A DNA stretch of 64,000 bases from Scatophagus argus (Eukaryota > Chordata > Actinopteri > Scatophagidae), in contig NC_058502.1 in NCBI RefSeq assembly GCF_020382885.2, positions 5,496,001-5,560,000 on the forward strand. Reading direction: 5' to 3'. The notes under the pieces were generated by a model. That model ran no database searches. It was not told the origin of the DNA and saw only the letters and a list, made by a program, of their open reading frames with translations. The position numbers and the translations under genes are program-made. Below, one piece after another: positions 36,784-64,000 of this stretch; position 1 is the stretch's first letter; every line of letters begins with the position of its first letter.

Positions 36784-37484
36784 GTAAGGAACAAATATGT
36801 GGCCTGTAAGTTATTGTCTCTTGTAAGTGTCAAATGATGCTCCTTTTGAGCTGCCCTTGGTCTGAACGTTAGGCTACAGCTAAGCTTCACGTTGCATGTT
36901 AGCTAGGTCAATATTAGCAAACATGCATTGGGTTTATGCACATAACAGCATTGTCACTGCTCTTTTGAGGTCGTATGGTGACTTTGCTGCGATAAAAAGC
37001 AGCGGTGGGAGTTGACGATTATGCCTTTCTGATTTAGCTTATTAATCGTTTTGAATGCTGTGGTGCTGTTGCATTGATTTCTGTGTTTGACATACGGGCC
37101 TCTAACGTATCATTGCACTTACTTTGGAGTCACTAAGATGATCAGATTATCTGAAAATAGATACCTGAATATCTTTGCAAAACTTAGAAGATGCTTTTAA
37201 ACATTTACCAAAACTCTCTATTGTTGATATGAATAAAAATGTGTGCTGTATTGAAAATATTTTATTGAAATAAATCCTCGTCCAATTTCCACGAAAAGCT
37301 ACTTATCAAATCTGCAAACGCTCTTTTTTTGTCACATTAGGTCAAAGGAAAAAAGCTGTGAAGGCAACAGCGATACTATTAGCACCATTTAAGTAGGTAT
37401 GGCCAGTTGTTGGTGAAACACTATCATTCATTTGAAGTGGCGTCTCTGGCTACATGGTGAATTTAAGTCCAGTGTTCTCTCTCC

Positions 37485-37612
37485 TTTAAGCTCTGTTTTA
37501 CTCTCTAGCAACCCCTGAGGAAAACACCTGCCTGTTTAGCTGCTAAGTGCTCCAGTATTTTCACCAGCTAGTCTCTGCCGTCTGCCATGTGGTGCTGAGC
37601 AAGTAGAGTGCA
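37485..37612. repeat. dispersed repeat family R1
   Basis: Contains TTTAGCTGCTAAGTGCTCCA, TTTTCACCAGCTAGTCTCTG and TGGTGCTGAGCAAGTAGAGT. The same order is found at 45360-45480 and 52720-52875. Confidence 0.6.
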
Positions 37613-38607
37613 GTCATTTCTTCTGCGTTTCTCATTTCCATTTCATTTCTTTCTTCTGTGACTTGAGAGTGTAAAATTTTGGAGTTATATTTTTCGTGTC
37701 TGTAATACAGTTCAGAACCTGTTCCTTATGAATTCTTTTCAAGCTTGTGTTTTCATCTTATCTGACCCTTTGTACATTTCAACAACACTGCTAAAGAAGA
37801 TTAGGCTTGCGTGACACACAGATTGTTAAATGGGTCAAATTCCTCTCTGGGTGCAATAAACAGTAAATGCTGTGTAAAAATGGTTGAATTGTAAGGGCTT
37901 TTAACATTTTACAGTGGCTTTTTGGTGTTGAGTGATTCCCATTGTCACAAAAGTCAATTTATTTTTCTTCAACTGACTTTGTTTAATTTGACCAGATGAC
38001 ATAAAGGTTCCTTAAAGCCCCTCCACACTGAAGATCCACTGAGGTGTTTACATTTATCGTGATTGATAAGATGTATTCTAGATAGATCCAAGCCTGCCCA
38101 CATTATTTTCTGACCATTTAAGGTACGATGAGATGGGCCAATGATGAGATGAGTCAAATTTGTTTTTGCCAAATTGCCAGTCTAACTTTTTTGCTCAAGC
38201 TTTTATCACATGGACTTAGGTTTTGCTCCGTATAAACTCACCCTGAGCAGAGGTCAGTCATCCAGTTAAAATAAAGCACCTGTGTGGGTGTGAAAGACCA
38301 CTGATGGGCCTTTTTCAAAATTTTCACACAGGAGAAGTGCACATGTTAATTAAAATTAAAGATGGCTGAATTCAGTTGCTTCAGTTATGCTGTCACACTG
38401 TCATGGCTTATCGAGACACAGAGCTATTGTTAATGTTACTAATAACACCTGAGCTTTGCCTTCTGTGCAGTGATGCAGAGATGAAGTTTGGTGTTTTCTT
38501 TCTGTTGGGCTGAAATGGAATTGAAGCATCACAGAGAACATGATTTTCCTCACCTGGAGAGGTGTTGGTTATATCTGTCTGGAATGTTCTTTGTGTCTTT
38601 TTTTTAC

Positions 38608-38907
38608 CTGATGAAGGTCTAAGGATCAGAATGTTTGCAAGAACAGTGTGCATCTCTTCTCCTTGGATTTTCCCTCCTTCGTACCTCTCCACAAGAAACT
38701 GAACGTGTGCACAAGCCTTTTCGGCCAAGATTAAAACTGTGTGACTGAATGAAGCGTTTTCTGTAGCACCATTGATGTTTCCAACACCATCACGGGGTGA
38801 TCTTCATTCAACGCAAGCTCTGGCACAATGTGTTGAAATAGGGTGCTTCTCATGAGTAAAACAAGCTTCAGAGCTTTGGTATCATCTGCCCGTTTCTCCT
38901 GTGATGT
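38608..38907 (-). pseudogene. coding-like segment of unknown identity, frame broken
   Basis: On the minus strand an acceptor-like ATGGCAG precedes 38907, and an open frame (KALKLVLLMRSTLFQHIVPE ... KTLHSVTQF) runs to a stop near 38731. Shifting by one base at about 38730, a second frame continues (LAEKACAHVQFLVERYEGG ... LANILILRPSSG) to a donor-like CATCAG/GTAAAA after 38608. The two pieces have ordinary protein composition and read like one exon split by a frameshift. I do not recognise the family. It could be a dead exon, a transposon relic or chance. Confidence 0.3.
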
Positions 38908-39065
38908 CTGCCATGGAAAATGTCTGTAATATCTGTTTTTCTTGGTGTTGTGACCAATACACAATACCTATATTGAACACATATTTCTGGCATGAACAGT
39001 AGCAATGTCATAGCGATCACTGACCTTTCAAAATTGTTTTGCCATTTCAGAAATAATTCACCACC

Positions 39066-39377
39066 ATGTTTCTCACCCTCGCCCTGCTGAGGAAAGGCAT
39101 CCCTGGGAAGCAGTGGATTGGAAAGTATCGGCGCCCGCGACAAATTACCTGGCAGATGAAACGCAACACGCTGAAGCATCTGGAGCGTGAGGCTGAAAAC
39201 GAATACTGGATCAGCCGGCCCTACATGACCGTGGAGCAGGAGTACCGTCACGCCGCCGAGCGCCGAGCTCAGAACTGGCTCAAGATCAAAGAGTCCAAAT
39301 TTGCCAATTTCCCTGAACACAAGCACATCACAGATCACCTGAGTCATCTCAGAATCACCAAGACGTGGTCAAGTTAA
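39066..39377 (+). CDS. mrpl57: mitochondrial large-subunit ribosomal protein mL63 (MRP63)
   Basis: A single uninterrupted 103-residue ORF (human 102). The protein is a small basic component of the mitochondrial large ribosomal subunit. Start MFLTLALLRKGIPGKQWIGK, the middle EAENEYWISRPYMTVEQEY and the C-terminal ITDHLSHLRITKTWS all match the MRP63 family along its full length. The N-terminus doubles as a basic presequence-like segment. The ATG has an ideal context (CACCACCATG), and the acceptor TTTCAG ends at 39050, so the 5-prime UTR is likely spliced. Together with mtrf1l this is the second mitochondrial-translation gene in the window; the two are not adjacent. Confidence 0.95.
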   Translation: MFLTLALLRKGIPGKQWIGKYRRPRQITWQMKRNTLKHLEREAENEYWISRPYMTVEQEYRHAAERRAQNWLKIKESKFANFPEHKHITDHLSHLRITKTWSS

Positions 39378-41807
39378 TGCGAGCAGAGAAACGTCAAGCA
39401 AAGACTGACAATGTAACATGTTGATGTGTGCAGGAAAGCTCTGTTTTGTTGTGTGAATTATGAATTATGAATTTGAAGCAGAACTTTCTTTGTGAGCTGA
39501 AAAGCTACTGAGAGAAGTCGTCAATGAAGTCCACTGTTTCAACATTTCTGTAAATTGTGATTTCTGTATCACAGATTGCATCCACACTGCAACAGGACTG
39601 TAACTGCTTCACATTCAGTGCTTCTCCTTTGGATAAAATCTCCTTAAGATTTTTTCTGGCTTATTATAGTGCTCATTAAGAAAATGCACTTTTAAGTTGA
39701 GAAAAACAGGTTTCCCACTGGTTATAAATTCTCTCTAATTATACAAACCGCTGAAGTGTAGTCTGTGATGAAAGTGTCAGAGGAATAATATGAAGTGTCT
39801 GGAGAGGAAGGGACAAAATTATGTAATTTCACAAAGGGTTAATTTCACTGTAATGTGGCTGAATGCATTCTGCTGTGACAGTCAGTGAGCCCAGATGTAT
39901 CTCCACTTGAAGTGTTTAATCCCTTTGAACCTCTGAAGTTAGAAAAACCGCAAAGGAATACATTGTTAAGGTTCATTAAAGGATTCTCAGTTTAATTTTT
40001 GTAAAGTTTGGAGGGTTTTTTTGTTTTTTGCTGTAGTTGAGAACATTGTGATTCTCTTTAATCTACTCTTAACGTGTTTCTGTTTGTGAAAACAGGCTGT
40101 GCAGTCAGTGGCGAGATGACAAGTCTGATACCAGTTATTGCCATTACGTACCTCTTACAACTCCTACACAAATACATTACTACAGGAAGAGCCGGCAGGT
40201 GAACATTAGCATATTCTCCTGTACTCCACTTTTGTAGCCTTATAAAGCGTTGTTTGAAGGACATTATTAAAGAGCCGGAATGATGTGTATGCCATAAAAC
40301 AAAACAAACACTGACTCATCCATCTGCCACACTTAAATGTGGTTATGAACGCAGGGTCAACGCTCAAACTCCTCCCTTGTAAGCAGCAAAGTGCACATCC
40401 TTAAATGGTTTACACCAAACATGATGTAATTGTAAGCACATATAAGCATGTTTTCAGTACTGATGAGCAGTATTTTTTATGGTCCAACAGAGTTACAGCT
40501 GTTGACAAGCACATTAATTAACACTTGCTGTATATCTGCTTACAGCTACACTACAGACTGATATAAACCATTTATTGAATGTGTATATACTGCGTGTAAA
40601 TGCTAAACCAAAGCTTTTAAATAAATTGATGTGCTGTGGTCTCCCCCTGTGCTTGCCATGAAACGGCGTGTGCACTACTACTGAGCGGGCAAAACAGCGT
40701 GTCTCGGCTATTTGTAACCTATTTTAATTGGTCAAACATAAAACAGCCATATTCAACACTTCTTTGGAGCACACAGGGCCCCTGCTGGTCTGCACAGCAG
40801 CAGTTCAGTCTGATTTACACCTGTGACCACAGGCGAACCCAGTGAACAACCTGAGATGATCGAAAGGCTGCAGTCCTCTCAGGGCTGCAGTGAAACTACA
40901 GGCGTGGGAAACCTGCCATACAGGCCTTTGTACTGTTTAATTCTAATGGAAACGCTGCTACCTGAAGCATCTTTTGAGGTCAGTTTTAGGATGGGCACCG
41001 CAGGCTCCTAAATAATTGAACAGAATTAATGAGCTGATGGGAGGAAACGCTGTTTGTAAAAGGGCCAGTTCTACACCTAGAAATCCACAAAGCTCAGGAC
41101 TGCTGCTCCTGTGGGGTGACCATTTCCAGAAGCTGACTCTTAGCAATTAATCCGTGAAGTACTAACTAACCAGAACCCTCGTGGGTGCACTGCAGCGAGC
41201 TTTCCCAGCTGCTTTTCCTCAGTTTGGTTCCACACTTCATACTGAAATTAGCTGCACAAAACAGCTCTTTGTTTAAACTGCTGAAAATGACAAGCCTGAA
41301 TTCTTTAGGAAAAAATGTGTAAGCACAATACCTTACAGAACAACTCACAAAATAAAGAAGATGACCTTATTGACAAGTAACAGAATCAATTTACAGGAAA
41401 AATACAGCAAGGTCAAAAATAAAAGTGTGTATTCATGTTTTTATTCTACTTTTTTTCTAATATTGTGAAATATTGGCCAATTTCTTTAAGTGAAATCATG
41501 TGAGAGGTTCATCATTCATCTTAAACATGACAAAGGCCCCAAACCGCTTCTTTCACATGTGGTCACAAGTAAGAAAAGAAAGCTGAAAACCATTTGTATG
41601 ATCTTTAACAACACATTTTATAAGCTATCGTGTTTTACTACCAAAATCTTAACTATTTCTGTAGAGTAAATGCAAGTCTGTTAGAGTAAACAAGCACAGC
41701 ATCCCCCTCTGAACTGGAGTGCAGTGCAAATGACAAAAGATAAATTCACTCAGCACCTAAACTTTCACTTTATTACAGCCAGCAATAGTTGAGTAAATAT
41801 ACTCTAT
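39378..41807. other. mrpl57 3-prime UTR and mrpl57/kcnh1 intergenic region
   Basis: No coding exon recognised. The 3-prime UTR probably ends after ATTAAA at 39975-39980, which is followed by GT-rich sequence. The rest is AT-rich unique sequence up to the transposon at 41808. Confidence 0.6.
39975..39980 (+). terminator. possible mrpl57 polyadenylation signal (ATTAAA)
   Basis: ATTAAA about 600 bases past the stop, with a T/GT-rich stretch 30-60 bases downstream. An AATAAA at about 40620 is an alternative. Confidence 0.4.
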
Positions 41808-42353
41808 GCAGACAAAAGTATTTGGACACTTGACCATAACAGGGACTTTAATGAGATCACATTCTAAATACACAGACAGCCTTGCAGCTCTAACAGCTTC
41901 CACTCTTCTGTGAAGGCTTTCCACAACATGTTGGAGTGTTTCTGTGGGAATTTGTGCCCATTCATGCAGTAGAGGATTTGTGAGGTCACACACTGATGTT
42001 GGACCAAAAGGCCTGGCTCACAATCTCCGTTCCAGTTCATCCCAAAGGTGTTGGATGGGGTTGAGGTCAGGACTCTGTGTGGGCCAGTCAAGTTCTTCCA
42101 CACCAAACTCATCCAACCATGTCTTTATGGAGCTTTGCTTTGTGCACTGGGGCACAGTCATGCTGGAATAGAAAAGGGCCTTCAACAAACTGTTGCCACA
42201 AAGTTGGAAGCATAGCATTGTCCAAAATGTCTTGGTATGTTGAAGCTTTAAGATTTTTCTTCACCGGAAGTCAGGGGTCGAGCCCAAACCCTGAAAAACA
42301 GCCCCACTGCGCACCTGATTTCAATAATAAAGAGGTGTGTCCAATACTTCGCC
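41808..42353 (-). mobile_element. non-autonomous Tc1-type transposon (copy B) with terminal inverted repeats
   Basis: Ends are GACAAAAGTATTTGGACACT (41811-41830) and GTGTGTCCAATACTTC (42335-42350), imperfect inverted repeats. The minus strand carries the same C-terminal transposase block as copy A (DEFGVEELDWPTQSPDLNPI), interrupted by the same frame change between the QHDCAPVH block and the DWPTQSPD block. About 545 bp, far shorter than a full Tc1 element (about 1.6 kb), so internally deleted. Its right end is only about 340 bp from the kcnh1 start codon. Confidence 0.75.
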
Positions 42354-42462
42354 CCACCACTGGAGTGCGTGCACATTATGTTGTCCAGCAGATGGCGCTA
42401 AGGCTCCTGGTGGCGATGCCCGTGGAGGAGCAGAGCCGCTGCCCCTCTCGCGCGCTGCGCCC

Positions 42463-42654
42463 ATGCGTTGTTTTCGTCTCCTGGATGATGAGGCGCGTGC
42501 TTCGCTAAAGAGGCGCCAACGCACCGCACCGCACCGCACCGAGCTGAAGAGGCAGCTGATGAGCAGAGCAGACAAACAGCTCCTCTCCAAGCAAACCCTC
42601 GCAGCGTCCCTGAGCCGCAGAGACCATGAAGACAGGCAGCAGATCGAGGAGTAA
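42463..42654 (+). CDS. upstream ORF in the probable kcnh1 5-prime leader (63 codons)
   Basis: A 63-codon frame begins MRCFRLLDDEARASLKRRQR, is rich in Arg, Lys, Gln and Leu, and stops 35 bases before the kcnh1 ATG. Its start context (GCGCCCATGC) is weak. It runs through the (GCACC)4 tandem repeat. If the leader starts upstream of 42463 it would act as a uORF. Whether it is translated is unknown, and no homologous protein is recognised. Confidence 0.3.
   Translation: MRCFRLLDDEARASLKRRQRTAPHRTELKRQLMSRADKQLLSKQTLAASLSRRDHEDRQQIEE
42521..42541 (+). repeat. (GCACC)4 tandem repeat in the kcnh1 leader
   Basis: Four GCACC units plus one base within the CpG-rich region preceding kcnh1; in frame with the upstream ORF only through a mixed Thr/Ala/Pro/His reading. 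Confidence 0.9.
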
Positions 42655-42680
42655 AGATTCACCTGCAGACGCCTGAGTGA

Positions 42681-63149
<20,469 letters not shown>

Positions 63150-64000
63150 GTGAGTGGATGCTTTTTATCTTCTGTCCAATGTAGCAGATTCATGATACAT
63201 GAGCAGTTTAAATATGCTCTTTAAAGCCACAATCCACTGATGTAGGTGAATAAGTGAATTATGAATAAAGCCATCAAAGTTCACGACAGAGAACTTTACC
63301 AATGATTAGCTGAGCAGTATTTCTAACTCTCCTGTAACCGGGAATATGCAGCGCAGGCTGAATATCGTTAGGTGCCAGAAGTACTGACTGCAGTTTTTAT
63401 TTCATTTATGCTCTTGGCCTGTGTTCTCAACTTTGCTTTCAGGGTCTACTGCAAAGTGTGTTTCTTTCACAAAGACTCACACATGTTCAAGCACAAAGCA
63501 CATGTGCTTTTTGGGTACAGTTTTAGTCTGCAAATGACCGTTTTTTTGTTCACTTCAGGGGTGCAATTTTACAGGCAGAATGAGCGGGAGTTTTTGGGTT
63601 GTGGTTTGTAAAACTCAGTTCAGTGACAGCAGAAGCTTGTGCCTCCCTGAGCACAGCTGCCTTAGCACAGCCAAGTGTAACCCACTGTTATTGGCTGGGG
63701 GCTACACTTGGAAAATATTTTCCCAGAAATTTTCCAAAAACAGCAAAATAAGAAAATACAGACAATAATGTCTTTTTACCTTTATGTATTCAGAGTTTCT
63801 CTTGGAGCCATGCTGTCTTTTAGTTAGTAAATTGTAGAATAGAATAGAATAGCTGCTCCCCTATAGCTCACCTCTCTTACCCCAGTGGTCCAGGTTCAGG
63901 TCCAACTCCGGCCCTTTCTCCTCTCTCCCTCATTTCCTGTCATTCTTCAGCTCTCACTGTCAATGAAGTCAAAAGCCCGAAAAGATAAATTAAAAGAACA
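63150..64000 (+). other. start of kcnh1 intron 8
   Basis: Intron sequence after a consensus donor (GTGAGT) to the window end. No further kcnh1 exon is present. A (GAATA)n run at about 63836-63851 and a SINE-like repeat occupy its right end. Confidence 0.8.
63853..64000 (+). repeat. SINE-like repeat, cut by the window end
   Basis: GTCCAGGTTCAGGTCCAACT (B-box-like), then a pyrimidine-rich CTCCTCTCTCCCTCATTTCC body, ending CTGTCAATGAAGTCAAAAGC. Same layout as the copy at 48790-48950. Confidence 0.5.

Larger units (their letters stand above)
36784..39050 (+). other. probable mrpl57 intron 1
   Basis: A 2.3-kb stretch between a strong donor and the acceptor before mrpl57. It holds a repeat family R1 copy (37485-37612) and a coding-like segment on the opposite strand (38608-38907). 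Confidence 0.5.

Noticed and set aside
38868-39347. 159-codon open frame antisense to mrpl57
   Set aside because: It lies opposite the well-supported mrpl57 ORF and its composition follows from the complementary codons; no family match.
42321-42662. 113-codon minus-strand open frame before kcnh1
   Set aside because: Opposite the CpG-rich leader; explained by GC-rich sequence lacking stops.

Overview
The window is vertebrate nuclear DNA, most likely from a ray-finned (teleost, probably percomorph) fish. The evidence is spliced genes with GT..AG introns, strong vertebrate orthologs, compact introns, Tc1-like transposon fragments, tRNA-headed SINEs, and CA/GT and other microsatellites. The species cannot be named from the sequence alone. 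No bacterial-type operons, CRISPR arrays or phage are present.

Layout, left to right. (1) 1962-4669, minus: fbxo5 (Emi1), the F-box/zinc-binding inhibitor of APC/C, with a non-coding first exon ending at 5451 and a CCAAT/CHR-type cell-cycle promoter beyond it. (2) 7797-11178, plus: mtrf1l (mitochondrial release factor 1a), 8 coding exons, divergent from fbxo5. (3) 12812-26273, plus: desi2, a PPPDE-family isopeptidase, 5 coding exons. (4) 31030-36256, minus: a complete 13-exon CYP3-family cytochrome P450. (5) 39066-39377, plus: mrpl57 (mitoribosomal protein MRP63), whole ORF in one exon, with a probable non-coding first exon near 36783. (6) 42690-63149, plus, continuing past the window: the first eight coding exons of kcnh1 (EAG1 voltage-gated potassium channel), from the N-terminal PAS/eag domain through the pore filter; the cytoplasmic C-terminal half lies outside.

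The genes do not form a pathway. Two serve mitochondrial translation (mtrf1l, mrpl57), one controls the cell cycle (fbxo5), one is a de-ubiquitin/SUMO-type peptidase (desi2), one is a microsomal mono-oxygenase and one a neuronal-type channel. Coding exons were assembled by hand: every junction listed keeps phase and the totals are whole numbers of codons (454, 439, 210, 498 and 103 residues; 458 residues for partial kcnh1).

The rest is introns and intergenic DNA with dispersed repeats: three related Tc1-type fragments (two nearly identical, sharing the same frame lesion), tRNA-derived SINE copies, a LINE 3-prime end, several recurrent short families and many microsatellites. I found no clearly novel system. 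The most puzzling items are a coding-like, frame-broken segment on the minus strand at 38608-38907, a 34-bp perfect foldback at 1118-1198, a 63-codon upstream ORF just before kcnh1, and clear promoter motifs (NRF-1, ZNF143-type, E2F pairs) at mtrf1l, desi2 and fbxo5.
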